Shown: piece after piece, positions 40,246-48,698 of the stretch
How positions within the stretch are numbered: position 1 is the first letter of the stretch
Layout: each line of letters opens with the position of its first letter
NCBI GenBank assembly: GCA_002742885.1
Contig: PDOO01000032.1
Coordinates: forward strand, 1 to 64,000
Direction: 5' to 3'
Length of the DNA stretch: 64,000 nt
Origin: Candidatus Cloacimonadota bacterium
GTDB taxonomy: Bacteria; Cloacimonadota; Cloacimonadia; Cloacimonadales; GCA-2742885
Program-made: the position numbers and the translations under genes
Notes under the pieces: generated by a model
The model's input: only the letters and a program-made list of their open reading frames with translations
The model's database searches: none
What the model was told of the DNA's origin: nothing

Positions 40246-42204
40246 ATGAGTTTTAAGTTTAACCCTCGAGAAAATTACGAGAAAACCCGAAAAGAAATCG
40301 GTTTTGTTGCGTTGAAAGAAGCTGACAGGGAAACATGGGAGAGAATCGGCTTTATGTCCGGTTTGGAAATTCATCAACAACTTGATACGGATAAAAAACT
40401 TTTTTGCCGTTGTCCCGTCGGTATTTTTCACGATTTTGAAGATTATGATGCGGAAATTATCAGACACATGCGACCTACTCTCAGCGAATTGGGCGAATAT
40501 GACGGAACAGCTTTGATGGAGTTTAAAACCAAAAAAGAGATAACTTATCGTATAAATAACGAAACTGCTTGTACATACGAGATAGATGACACTCCTCCTT
40601 TCCCGATGAACAGAGAAGCTTTAAAATATGCGGTTGAAATTTCTTTGATGCTGCATCAGTATATTGTCGGCGAAGTTCACATTACCCGGAAACAATATTT
40701 GGACGGTTCCATTCCTGCCGGTTTTCAAAGAACCGCCATTATCGGAGTGGAAGGTTCTTTTCCGATTAAAAATAAAAAAATAAGAATGATACAGATGAGC
40801 ATTGAGGAAGATTCCTGCCGTGAAATTTCGGATTATCGGCACAAGAGAATGTACATGACTGATCGTCTGGGAACTCCGCTTATAGAAATGGTTACTTATC
40901 CCGATATGATAAATCCTTATGAAGCGGCGGAAGCGGCTCAGTATTTGCGTTTTTTGGTTCGCAGTACGGGAAAAGTCCGAACCGGCATCGGAGCATCTCG
41001 TCAGGACGTAAACGTGTCTTGCAAAGGCGGAACCAGAATAGAAATAAAAGGTGTCGGACATATTGCCCGAATACCGGATTTGACTCACATAGAAGCTTTC
41101 AGGCAATGGGCATTATTGCATATAAGAGATGAAATTAAAAATCTCGCCAAGGAAAATTGGAAAATAGAATCCAAGGTCATTAATGATGAGTTAATTTCGG
41201 AAAATATGATTCAAAAGCCTGAAAATTGGCATTATATTTTGGTCAGACTTCCTGATTTCAGAGGCATTTTATCTCACTTTACTCAACCCGGTAAAATATT
41301 TGCCGACGAAATTTCGGACAGATTGAAAGTTATCTCTTGTTTGGAAAAACCGAATATGCATCATTCCGAAGAATTGGAACCTGTAATAAGCGAAGAAATT
41401 TGGGATATTCTTGCAAAAGAATTGCCGGGAAGCGAAAATGATGCTTATATACTTTTCCCTGCTCCCGAAGAAGATCGGGAAACCGCTTTGGAAACCGTTG
41501 AAGAGCGATGTCTTGCGGCTTTTGACGGCGTGCCGGAAGAAACCAGAAAATCTTTTGCCGACGGAACAACCGTTTTTGAAAGAGTTTTGCCGGGAGCCGA
41601 CAGAATGTATCCCGACACCGACAGCGCGCCTATTCCCGTTTCGGAAGATTTTATAGAAGATATAAGAAAACAATTGCCGGTTGAGTTGGAAAAACGCATT
41701 GCTCAATTTGAAGAATGGAAGCTTCCGACCGATACTTTTACCTATCTTTTCAGAAATAATCTGATGAAACTTATCGATGAAATAAGTTCAGATTTGAATA
41801 TTGATCCGCGTGAAGTCGGAAAACTTATGGCTCACAGAATAAAATTCAGAGAAAGAAAAGATCGTAAACCTTTTAATTATAAAATTTTGAAAAATCTTTT
41901 GGCTTTTGTTCAAAAAGAAAAGATTGAGTTTGAAATTGTTCCCGAAATGATAAAAGTTTTAATGAACAGCCCGGAAGAAGATTTTTCGTCAGTATTGAAA
42001 ACAATAAAATTCAACCGCTTTAAGCAAAATGAAATTACTTCCGAAATATCGGCAATCAGAGATAAACTCGCCTTAAAAAAGGATATTTCAAAAGAAAAAA
42101 TCGTTTCCGGCATTATGGGATTTTTACGTCCCCGGGCAATCGGAGATCTTTCTTTGGCGAAATTGAATAAAATTGTAACCGAAAACGTTGAAAGAGGAGA
42201 GTAA
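40246..42204 (+). CDS. gatE: Glutamyl-tRNA(Gln) amidotransferase subunit E (archaeal type)
   Basis: GatE phosphorylates the glutamyl group on Glu-tRNA(Gln) and transfers ammonia from GatD to make Gln-tRNA(Gln). The 652-residue protein has the GatB/E core (G-L-E-I-H-Q-Q-L-D-T-D-K-K-L-F-C-R-C-P; L-V-R-S-T-G-K-V-R-T-G-I-G; R-Q-D-V-N-V-S-C). It also has the GatE-specific parts: E-I-D-D-T-P-P-F-P, the AspRS-like insert with D-F-R-G-I-L, and A-D-G-T-T-V-F-E-R-V-L-P-G-A-D-R-M-Y-P-D-T-D. Bacterial GatB is about 480 residues and lacks this insert. The C-terminal tail region is helical and tRNA-binding. It is followed immediately by gatD. GatDE is otherwise known as an archaeal enzyme. Confidence 0.95.
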   Translation: MSFKFNPRENYEKTRKEIGFVALKEADRETWERIGFMSGLEIHQQLDTDKKLFCRCPVGIFHDFEDYDAEIIRHMRPTLSELGEYDGTALMEFKTKKEITYRINNETACTYEIDDTPPFPMNREALKYAVEISLMLHQYIVGEVHITRKQYLDGSIPAGFQRTAIIGVEGSFPIKNKKIRMIQMSIEEDSCREISDYRHKRMYMTDRLGTPLIEMVTYPDMINPYEAAEAAQYLRFLVRSTGKVRTGIGASRQDVNVSCKGGTRIEIKGVGHIARIPDLTHIEAFRQWALLHIRDEIKNLAKENWKIESKVINDELISENMIQKPENWHYILVRLPDFRGILSHFTQPGKIFADEISDRLKVISCLEKPNMHHSEELEPVISEEIWDILAKELPGSENDAYILFPAPEEDRETALETVEERCLAAFDGVPEETRKSFADGTTVFERVLPGADRMYPDTDSAPIPVSEDFIEDIRKQLPVELEKRIAQFEEWKLPTDTFTYLFRNNLMKLIDEISSDLNIDPREVGKLMAHRIKFRERKDRKPFNYKILKNLLAFVQKEKIEFEIVPEMIKVLMNSPEEDFSSVLKTIKFNRFKQNEITSEISAIRDKLALKKDISKEKIVSGIMGFLRPRAIGDLSLAKLNKIVTENVERGE

Positions 42205-42205
42205 A

Positions 42206-43588
42206 ATGAGTGAAAATGAACAAGGTTATCGCGGTAAAGCTCTCGAAGTTTTAAGAAAATTCAAGGTCAGAGTTTGGAGTAAAGCAAGTATCCTTTCATC
42301 TCGAGGAAAATTTGAGGGAATTATTCTTCCCCGTTCGGAAAATGATGATGATTTTCATATTGTTTTAAAATTAATAACCGGCTATAATATCGGAGTCGAT
42401 TGCAACACAATTACCGAAATGACGGAGCTGGGTTATCAACGGGCTGAATACAAAATTCCCGAAAAAGAATTTCCTTACAGTCCGGATAAACCCAATGTCA
42501 AACTTTTGGGTACGGGCGGAACCATCGCTTCCAGACTTGATTATCGAACAGGCGCCGTTATTCCGGCGTTTTCTCCCGGAGAACTTTACGGAGCGGTTCC
42601 GGAATTGGCGGATATTTGTAACCTTAACACCGAAAAAGTGTTTGCGGTTTTCAGTGAAAATATGGGTCCTAAACAATATTTGGCATTGGCAAAAGCGATA
42701 GGAGAAGAAATCAAAAACGGTATAGACGGAATAATGATCGGACACGGTACCGATACTTTGCATTATACTGCGGCGGCTCTTACTTTTATGGTTCAAAATT
42801 CACCTGTTCCCATCGTTCTCGTCGGTTCTCAAAGATCGTCCGACAGACCGTCTTCCGATGCGGCGTTAAACTTGATGCATGCCGCTTATGCCGCTGCTCA
42901 CGGCGATATTGCCGAAACCATGGTTTGCATGTTCGGACCTACTTCCGACGAATACGGTTTGTTGCACAGAGGAGTTCGGGTAAGAAAAATGCATTCTTCT
43001 TATCGTTCTACTTTCAGAACTTTGGGAGATGTTCCTTTGGCTGCGGTTACCCGGAATTCATTGACTCATATTACCAAAAAATACAACAAACGACGCTCGG
43101 ATCGAGAAGTAACGATTTTACCGTATTTTGAAGAAAAAGTTTCTCTTCTTTACTATTATCCTAATATGCAACCCGATGTCATAGATTCCTTGGTTGCAAA
43201 CGGTTATAAAGGAATTGTTATTGCCGGAACAGGTTTGGGACACGTAAATAAATCCGTTTACGATGCCGTGGAACGAGCTTCAAAATCCGGAGTTCATATC
43301 TATATGACGGTGCAAACTCTTTGGGGATATGCTCACATGTTTGTTTACGATACCGGACGAGATCTCATAGCAAAAGGTATCGTGCCGGCTGAAAATATGT
43401 TGCCCGAAACCGCTTACGTAAAACTGGGTTGGGCATTGGGACAAACCGACGATCCCGAAAAAGTACGTAAATTAATGCTTACTCCGGTCAGTTCCGAAAT
43501 AACTGACGGCGAACCTTATAACGGTTATCTGGTTTATCAGGGCGGTATCCCGGAAGTTGAAGAGTTCATAAGAAAAGTACATAAATAA
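42206..43588 (+). CDS. gatD: Glutamyl-tRNA(Gln) amidotransferase subunit D (archaeal type, asparaginase-like)
   Basis: GatD releases ammonia from glutamine or asparagine for GatE. The 460-residue protein has an N-terminal Tudor/SH3-like domain (about 1-75) and a type I asparaginase domain. Catalytic elements are L-G-T-G-G-T-I-A-S (nucleophile Thr) and G-H-G-T-D-T (second Thr-Asp pair), with S-D-R-P-S-S-D-A-A-L-N and H-S-S-Y-R-S-T-F-R downstream. Plain asparaginases are about 330 residues and lack the N-terminal domain. The ATG at 42206, two bases after the gatE stop, has GGAGAG upstream; a TTG at 42188 is rejected. The pair forms a compact operon with its own terminator. Confidence 0.95.
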   Translation: MSENEQGYRGKALEVLRKFKVRVWSKASILSSRGKFEGIILPRSENDDDFHIVLKLITGYNIGVDCNTITEMTELGYQRAEYKIPEKEFPYSPDKPNVKLLGTGGTIASRLDYRTGAVIPAFSPGELYGAVPELADICNLNTEKVFAVFSENMGPKQYLALAKAIGEEIKNGIDGIMIGHGTDTLHYTAAALTFMVQNSPVPIVLVGSQRSSDRPSSDAALNLMHAAYAAAHGDIAETMVCMFGPTSDEYGLLHRGVRVRKMHSSYRSTFRTLGDVPLAAVTRNSLTHITKKYNKRRSDREVTILPYFEEKVSLLYYYPNMQPDVIDSLVANGYKGIVIAGTGLGHVNKSVYDAVERASKSGVHIYMTVQTLWGYAHMFVYDTGRDLIAKGIVPAENMLPETAYVKLGWALGQTDDPEKVRKLMLTPVSSEITDGEPYNGYLVYQGGIPEVEEFIRKVHK

Positions 43589-43594
43589 AATATC

Positions 43595-43618
43595 AAAGCT
43601 CCCTTGGGAGCTTTTTTT
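43595..43618 (+). terminator. Terminator of gatE-gatD
   Basis: AAAGCTCCC/GGGAGCTTT with a minimal loop and T7 directly after the gatD stop. Confidence 0.88.
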
Positions 43619-43702
43619 AAGAAACAAAGTCAGACAATTTAGCGGTCTGCTTATCAAATTATGAGATGATATTTTTTCGATAAATCACGGAAAATATTTT
43701 TC

Positions 43703-43733
43703 TTGACAACATAAACTATAGTTTTTTTTATAA
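43703..43733 (+). promoter_or_regulatory. Possible promoter of the 109-residue gene
   Basis: A perfect TTGACA (43703-43708) is followed by TTATAA at 43728-43733, but the spacer of about 19 bases is longer than ideal. Confidence 0.4.
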
Positions 43734-43764
43734 GTTACGACATTCATAAGTCTGGGTAAACAGG

Positions 43765-43780
43765 TTTCGGCATGCCGAAA
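43765..43780. promoter_or_regulatory. Perfect 16-bp palindrome, candidate operator
   Basis: TTTCGGCATGCCGAAA is fully self-complementary and lies about 30 bases after the putative -10 box and 68 bases before the ATG at 43848. No T-run follows, so it is not a terminator. Confidence 0.5.
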
Positions 43781-43847
43781 GAGAAGTATGCTTATTGCAT
43801 ATTTTTACGAATTTGAAATTTATTTCTTGAAAAAAAGGGAGCTTATT

Positions 43848-44177
43848 ATGCAACAAGAAAAAATCAAAGATGTCTTGAAGGAATTGTTATCGGCAAACAT
43901 AAAACCTTCTCCGGATGAATCCGCAGACGATTTTATCAAACGAGTCAAAGAACATCATTTGCCTTTGGTAAAGAAAATTGCAGGTGCAAAGATGGGAGTA
44001 ATTGACGGTAATTTTGAGAATAAATCGAATGTTCCCGATGATATTGTCGAAAAAATAAATACCGGAAAATGTGTTTCGTTTACCGTTCCGGAAGATTCTC
44101 CGAATTACAAAGAAGTCAGAGAAAGTTTACATCAACTGTTGAAAGAATTGGGAGCCGAGGAAGTTACGGAAAATTAA
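43848..44177 (+). CDS. Small cytoplasmic protein of unknown function
   Basis: The 109-residue protein begins at the ATG at 43848 with GGGAGC upstream; an extension to 43788 lacks a ribosome site. It has no signal or TM helix, and is rich in Lys/Glu with predicted helices at both ends (I-K-D-V-L-K-E-L-L and Y-K-E-V-R-E-S-L-H-Q-L-L-K-E-L). A D-G-N-F-E-N-K and a single Cys (G-K-C-V-S-F) are in the middle. No family was recognised. It is monocistronic with its own promoter, palindromic leader and terminator, which suggests a regulated single-protein function. Confidence 0.75.
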   Translation: MQQEKIKDVLKELLSANIKPSPDESADDFIKRVKEHHLPLVKKIAGAKMGVIDGNFENKSNVPDDIVEKINTGKCVSFTVPEDSPNYKEVRESLHQLLKELGAEEVTEN

Positions 44178-44195
44178 AGGAAAATAAATTATTTC

Positions 44196-44222
44196 GGGGA
44201 CTGATTTTCAGTCCCTTTTTTA
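44196..44222 (+). terminator. Terminator of the 109-residue gene
   Basis: GGGACTGA/TCAGTCCC stem, TTT loop, then T7. Confidence 0.88.
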
Positions 44223-44235
44223 TTTGCTTATTTGA

Positions 44236-44263
44236 TTGACAAAAAACTTAATCGTTTTATTAA
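44236..44263 (+). promoter_or_regulatory. Possible promoter of the ChaN-like gene
   Basis: TTGACA (44236-44241), 16-base spacer, TATTAA (44258-44263, four of six consensus bases). Confidence 0.45.
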
Positions 44264-44360
44264 ATTATTTATTATCATATAACTTGAATATTCCTGAATT
44301 AATACACATGTAAAATACCGAAATAATCAGAGACGATTTTTCTTTATAAAAGGAGATGTT

Positions 44361-45230
44361 ATGACTAAAATTAACTTATTGATTCTTATTGCGTTTATTA
44401 TTGCGCTGTGTCGGGCGGAAGAAAAAGAAATGCATAAAATTTACGATACAAAATCAAACAAAGAAATAAATTTAAATGAATTGGCTTCGGAATTATCAAA
44501 TTATGACGTTATCTTTTTTGGAGAATCGCATAATTCAGCCGTATTGCACCGACTTGAAATAAAGCTTATCCGTGAATTTTATAAGGAAAATAAAAATCTT
44601 ATTATTTCGGCTGAAATGTTTGAAAGAGATACGCAATTATTTATTGATCAATACATTAACGGAGAAATAAAGGAAGATGAATTTCTTCAAAACTCTCGTC
44701 CCTGGTCAAACTATAGTACGGATTATCGCCCGATTGTCGAATTTTGCAAAGATAATAAATTGCAATTTATTGCTGCCAATGTACCGAGAAGATATGCCAA
44801 GCTCATTAATCTTCAAGGCGAAGATGCCGCAGAAAATCTTCCGGAAAACGAACAAAAATTTATTGCTTCTCAAATTAAAGCTTTGGATAACGAATATAAA
44901 AAACGTTTTTTTGCAACGATGAGTTCAAATATGATGCACGGCGGAAAAATGCCGATGAAAATGAATCTCGATAATCTTTATTCCGCTCAATGCGTAAAAG
45001 ACGACACCATGGCGGAAAGTATTGCCAAAGAAGCCGGTAAAAATAAAAAAATAATTCATATAAACGGAAAATTTCACAGCGATGCTCATTTGGGAACGGC
45101 AAATAAACTGCATCTGCTCAAACCGGGGTTAAAAATTGCCGTAATCACTGCTTTTGAGATTGAAAACCGCGATTTTGAGTTAACCGAAAAACAACGTAAA
45201 GACGGAGATTTTGTTATTTTGTTTAATTAA
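44361..45230 (+). CDS. ChaN-like (DUF399) exported haem-binding-type protein
   Basis: The 289-residue protein has a signal peptide (1-19; the Cys at 17 follows Leu, so the lipobox is poor). The body has the ChaN/Tiki-fold pattern: V-I-F-F-G-E-S-H-N-S-A-V-L-H near the N terminus, S-A-E-M-F-E-R-D, R-P-W-S-N-Y-S-T-D-Y-R-P, A-A-N-V-P-R-R-Y and H-I-N-G-K-F-H-S-D-A-H. ChaN of Campylobacter is a haem-binding lipoprotein for iron uptake. The conserved Glu/His residues would also suit metal binding in a protease-like fold. It is monocistronic, with a strong AAAGGAG site. Confidence 0.85.
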   Translation: MTKINLLILIAFIIALCRAEEKEMHKIYDTKSNKEINLNELASELSNYDVIFFGESHNSAVLHRLEIKLIREFYKENKNLIISAEMFERDTQLFIDQYINGEIKEDEFLQNSRPWSNYSTDYRPIVEFCKDNKLQFIAANVPRRYAKLINLQGEDAAENLPENEQKFIASQIKALDNEYKKRFFATMSSNMMHGGKMPMKMNLDNLYSAQCVKDDTMAESIAKEAGKNKKIIHINGKFHSDAHLGTANKLHLLKPGLKIAVITAFEIENRDFELTEKQRKDGDFVILFN

Positions 45231-45315
45231 AATAGTTTATGAAATATTTTGATAATGTTTTCTTTGAAACGATCAGGACTCGCAAAGAGCAATTTATTCC
45301 GCTTTATATCTCTGC

Positions 45316-45345
45316 TTGACAACTTTAATCTTCACAAACTTTTAT
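45316..45345 (+). promoter_or_regulatory. Candidate promoter upstream of the M23-pgsA-DUF58 operon
   Basis: A perfect TTGACA (45316-45321), 18-base spacer, then TTTTAT (45340-45345). It would give a leader of about 140 bases before the M23 gene, containing the hairpin at 45387-45455. Confidence 0.5.
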
Positions 45346-45386
45346 CTTCTTTTTTAATTGTAATGATATGAAAATAGGATTATTAT

Positions 45387-45455
45387 AAGGTTCTCGTTTT
45401 AAATTCGGCGAGTTATTGCAAACTTTCGGTTTGGCGCAAACGATAACCTTTTTTT
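45387..45455 (+). ncRNA. Structured leader or small RNA with terminator-like end
   Basis: Long arms AAGGTT-x-TCGTTT (45387-45399) and AAACGA-x-AACCTT (45438-45450) enclose an inner CAAAC/GTTTG hairpin, and T7 directly follows the outer stem. It lies between a promoter and the M23 gene, so it could be an attenuator or a short independent transcript. No known RNA family was recognised. Confidence 0.45.
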
Positions 45456-45492
45456 GCGAGAATTTTAAAATAAATAAGGAAGACGGAGCGAA

Positions 45493-46431
45493 ATGGCTAT
45501 ATTGAGAAAATGGTACATCAACATAAACAGTACCGACTCCGATAAAAAATTTTCTTTAAGTTTTTCCAAAAATTTTTTGACGGGAGCGCTTATTGCCTTT
45601 TTGTTTATATTATCGGCATTCGGGATGTTTTTCGTCAATTTAATGCAAAAACATGTTGATGCAACTGAATTGGAAAAAATAAAAGAAGAAAATATTGCAT
45701 TGAGATCTCGTTTATTGCAATTGGATAATAAACTTGATAAAATTATGATTGACATAAAGCTTCTGGAACTGTTGGAAAACAGTATAAGAGCTGAAAAAAA
45801 TCTTAAACAAATCAATGAAGAAATAAGAGCTTTGGGAACCGGAGGTATGCCGATAATTGATTCTTCTCTTGTAAAATACGGGCTTGATTTGTCAAACAGA
45901 TACAATGAGGCGATTCGTAAAATAAATCATTTGCAAAATAAGATTGAATTTGATACGGAATCATGTAAAAATTTGGCTGAAAATATTGCTTTGCAGGAAG
46001 AAATTTACCGAGCCACTCCTTCAATTTATCCCGCTTTCGGACGCATATCGGACAAGTTCGGCTGGAGAAGACACCCGGTTACCGGAAAGAGAAGTTTTCA
46101 TCGAGGATTGGATATTGCCAATGAGAGGGGAACTCCGATTTATGCTTCGGCGGACGGGGTCGTTAAAGCGACGGGGAGAAAAAAACTTTTCGGGAAATAT
46201 ATAACCATTGAGCACGGTTACGGTTATGCTACTAAATATGCTCATTTGCATAAATTTCTCGTTAAAAAAGGAGATAAGGTTAAAAAAGGTCAAATTATCG
46301 GGCAAATGGGGAATACCGGACGATCAACCGGAGATCATCTTCATTATGAAGTTATTTATTACGGCAGAAAAATAAACCCTTATCGATATTTAAATAAATT
46401 TGAATCGGATATTGATGTTGCAGGACATTAA
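45493..46431 (+). CDS. Membrane-anchored coiled-coil M23 (LytM) peptidase
   Basis: The 312-residue protein has an N-terminal cytoplasmic segment, one TM helix (about 30-50), a periplasmic coiled coil (about 55-150) and a C-terminal M23 domain (about 185-300). The zinc and catalytic residues are visible in F-H-R-G-L-D-I (His, Asp) and D-H-L-H-Y-E (His-x-His), so it should be an active endopeptidase of peptidoglycan cross-bridges. Coiled-coil LytM proteins such as EnvC and MepM work with FtsEX; FtsE/FtsX-like genes lie downstream in the same operon. Its C terminus overlaps thiN by 17 bases. Confidence 0.93.
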   Translation: MAILRKWYININSTDSDKKFSLSFSKNFLTGALIAFLFILSAFGMFFVNLMQKHVDATELEKIKEENIALRSRLLQLDNKLDKIMIDIKLLELLENSIRAEKNLKQINEEIRALGTGGMPIIDSSLVKYGLDLSNRYNEAIRKINHLQNKIEFDTESCKNLAENIALQEEIYRATPSIYPAFGRISDKFGWRRHPVTGKRSFHRGLDIANERGTPIYASADGVVKATGRKKLFGKYITIEHGYGYATKYAHLHKFLVKKGDKVKKGQIIGQMGNTGRSTGDHLHYEVIYYGRKINPYRYLNKFESDIDVAGH

Positions 46432-47077
46432 AAAAGCAATTCTCGTTACATTTTTCGAAAAAGAAATAAATCCTGTCATTTGGGAAAAATTCAGAAAAGA
46501 CGCTTTTCTTATTGCGGTTGACGGCGGTGCCGATTTGCTTATTGAATTGGGCGAGAAACCTGATTTGATGACAGGTGATTTTGATTCTGTCTCCCGAAAA
46601 GCAAATGAATTGTTTCGTGATGTAAAAAGATTGGAGTTTCCTGCCGAAAAAGATTTTACCGATACTGAATTGGCGATTGAGTATGCTTATGAAAATAATT
46701 TTCGGGAAATTATCGCAATTAATTCTTTAAACGGAAGACCCGACCAAATTTACGGATTGCTTTCCCATTTCAGATATGCGAAAAAAAAGAATATTGATTT
46801 GTTGATTTCCGATACCGTAAATCATATTTTTACCGTTAGAAAGTCGGAAATAATAAATTTGGATATTAATTCGACGGTTTCTCTCATTCCGCTCACTGAA
46901 GAGGCGGAAGTTGTTTCTACATCCGGTTTGAAGTATCCGTTATCAAATGAAAAATTATATAATTATAAAAACAGAGGAATCAGTAACGTTGCAATTAAAG
47001 AAGAAATTAAAATTGAAACTAAAAAAGGAATTTTGCTTGCGACGGTTGCATCAAAAGATAAATTCTTGAGGAAATAA
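46415..47077 (+). CDS. thiN: Thiamine pyrophosphokinase
   Basis: The enzyme transfers pyrophosphate from ATP to thiamine to give the cofactor thiamine diphosphate. The 220-residue protein shows A-V-D-G-G-A-D-L-L, P-D-L-M-T-G-D-F-D-S-V-S, F-P-A-E-K-D-F-T-D-T-E-L-A-I and N-G-R-P-D-Q, the standard TPK motifs. The ATG at 46415 is taken as the start; a TTG at 46400 is possible. The final A overlaps xseB's ATG. The cofactor would also serve the TPP-dependent oxidoreductase at 27-30 kb. Confidence 0.92.
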   Translation: MLQDIKKAILVTFFEKEINPVIWEKFRKDAFLIAVDGGADLLIELGEKPDLMTGDFDSVSRKANELFRDVKRLEFPAEKDFTDTELAIEYAYENNFREIIAINSLNGRPDQIYGLLSHFRYAKKKNIDLLISDTVNHIFTVRKSEIINLDINSTVSLIPLTEEAEVVSTSGLKYPLSNEKLYNYKNRGISNVAIKEEIKIETKKGILLATVASKDKFLRK

Positions 47078-47304
47078 TGGCAAAAAATTTAAAATTTGAA
47101 GAAGCATTAAACAGATTAAAAACTATTGTTGAGACGCTTGAAAACGGCTCCGATGATTTGGACGAAATAATGAAATTGTTTGAAGAAGGCTCAAAACTTG
47201 TTTCAGGATGCAACGATAAACTTAATAAAGCCGAACTTAAAATAAAAGTGTTAACAGAAAAAATGAATGAAACAAAATCTTCGTTTGAATCGGAGATGAA
47301 TTAA
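47077..47304 (+). CDS. xseB: Exodeoxyribonuclease VII small subunit
   Basis: The 75-residue, mainly helical protein has the family core F-E-E-A-L-N-R-L-K-T-I-V-E-T-L-E-N-G and L-D-E-I-M-K-L-F-E-E-G. It partners XseA in degrading single-stranded DNA. xseA is not in the window, though it is often adjacent; here xseB is followed by ispA, a common bacterial order. Confidence 0.94.
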   Translation: MAKNLKFEEALNRLKTIVETLENGSDDLDEIMKLFEEGSKLVSGCNDKLNKAELKIKVLTEKMNETKSSFESEMN

Positions 47305-47314
47305 AGGATGAAAA

Positions 47315-48220
47315 ATGGCAGCTAAAGACGATAAATTACAAGCAGTTTTTAAAAAAGATATTAAAGAAAAAAGGGAATTGATAAATATTACTTTGGACAG
47401 GTTTCTTCCTCGCAAAGACGAATATCCGAAAGAAATACATAAAGCTCAGCGTTATACTTTATTTGCCGGCGGAAAAAGATTGCGACCTTATTTGTGCCTT
47501 CAGTCATTCCTGCTGTTTTCCGATGACATAGATTTGGCTCGTCCTGTTGCCGGAGCCATTGAATTGCTGCACACTTATACTTTGATTCATGACGATTTGC
47601 CGGAAATAGACAATGACGATCTGAGAAGAGGACGCAAAACCTGTCATGTCGTTTACGGTCCCGCTTTGGCTTTGCTTGCCGGAGATTCTCTTATCTCTTA
47701 CGCTTTTGATTTGTTGGCAAGCTGTGAAGTCTCCGATAGCTTGAAGGTTGAACTTATCAGACAGTTTGCCCGTGAAACCGGAGCTTGCGGAGTTGTCGGC
47801 GGACAAATGAAGGATATTATCAGCGAAGGGAAAAAAATCACTAAAAAAGAACTGCAATACATTCACGACAATAAAACCGGTAAGTTGATCAGATTGCCCT
47901 TGCGTTTTGGAGCGATTGTCGCCGGAGCGTCAGAGGATGATGTTAATCGATTGGACAGATTCGGAGAAAAAATCGGTTTGGCTTTCCAGATTGCCGATGA
48001 TATTTTGGATATTGAGGGCAGTAAAGATTCTTTGGGCAAGAGCATCGGTAAGGATGCAAAGACCGAAAAAGCCACTTATCCGGCTTTATACGGTTTGGAA
48101 AAATCGAAAGCTATGGCAGCGAAGTTAATCAAAGAAGCTAAAGCTCTTTTGCAGCCTTACGGAGAAAAAGCTCTGCATCTTGAATTGCTGGCTGATTATA
48201 TCATAAGCAGAAATGTATGA
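47315..48220 (+). CDS. ispA: Polyprenyl (farnesyl/geranylgeranyl) diphosphate synthase
   Basis: The enzyme adds isopentenyl diphosphate units to allylic diphosphates. The 301-residue protein has G-G-K-R-L-R-P, the first Asp-rich motif D-D-L-P-E-I-D-N-D-D followed by L-R-R-G-R-K-T-C-H, and the second Asp-rich motif F-Q-I-A-D-D-I-L-D. A two-residue insertion in the first motif (D-D-x-x-x-x-D) marks the bacterial FPPS/GGPPS group. Chain length cannot be fixed from sequence alone. It follows xseB by 10 bases and overlaps dut by four. Confidence 0.94.
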   Translation: MAAKDDKLQAVFKKDIKEKRELINITLDRFLPRKDEYPKEIHKAQRYTLFAGGKRLRPYLCLQSFLLFSDDIDLARPVAGAIELLHTYTLIHDDLPEIDNDDLRRGRKTCHVVYGPALALLAGDSLISYAFDLLASCEVSDSLKVELIRQFARETGACGVVGGQMKDIISEGKKITKKELQYIHDNKTGKLIRLPLRFGAIVAGASEDDVNRLDRFGEKIGLAFQIADDILDIEGSKDSLGKSIGKDAKTEKATYPALYGLEKSKAMAAKLIKEAKALLQPYGEKALHLELLADYIISRNV

Positions 48221-48654
48221 TTTTCGTTGATATAAAAAAAACGCATCCTAAAGCAGAAATTCCTCGTAAAATGTCAGAGCTTGCGGCAGGTTATGATATT
48301 TATGCCTGTCTTGAAGAAGAAATTCTGATCAAATCGGGAAGACTTGCTCTTATTCCCTCCGGATTTGCTTTAAGTTTACCGCCCGGATACGAAGCTCAAA
48401 TACGCCCCAGAAGCGGTTTGGCTGCAAAATATCAAATCGGGGTTTTAAATTCGCCGGGAACTGTTGATGCTGATTATCGAGGTGAAGTTAAAATCATTCT
48501 TTTTAATTTCGGAGAGGAAGATTTTATCGTAAGGCACGGAGACAGAATTGCTCAAATCGTGATTGCGAAACATGAAAACGCAGAATTTAATCTCAGAGAC
48601 GAACTTGATGAGACTGTCCGAAATACGGGCGGATTCGGTTCTACCGAGATATAA
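48217..48654 (+). CDS. dut: Deoxyuridine triphosphatase
   Basis: Dut hydrolyses dUTP to dUMP, keeping uracil out of DNA and supplying thymidylate synthesis. All five motifs of the trimeric enzyme are present in 145 residues: A-A-G-Y-D-I-Y, R-P-R-S-G-L-A, G-V-L-N-S-P-G-T-V-D-A-D-Y-R-G-E, R-H-G-D-R-I-A-Q and the C-terminal N-T-G-G-F-G-S-T. It overlaps ispA by four bases. Confidence 0.97.
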   Translation: MIFVDIKKTHPKAEIPRKMSELAAGYDIYACLEEEILIKSGRLALIPSGFALSLPPGYEAQIRPRSGLAAKYQIGVLNSPGTVDADYRGEVKIILFNFGEEDFIVRHGDRIAQIVIAKHENAEFNLRDELDETVRNTGGFGSTEI

Positions 48655-48698
48655 ATGAAATAATAAAAATTTGTATTTGTGTATAACGGGAGTTTAGA

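Noticed and set aside
40621-41106. 161-codon minus-strand ORF inside gatE
   Set aside because: Antisense shadow; gatE is strongly supported by motifs.
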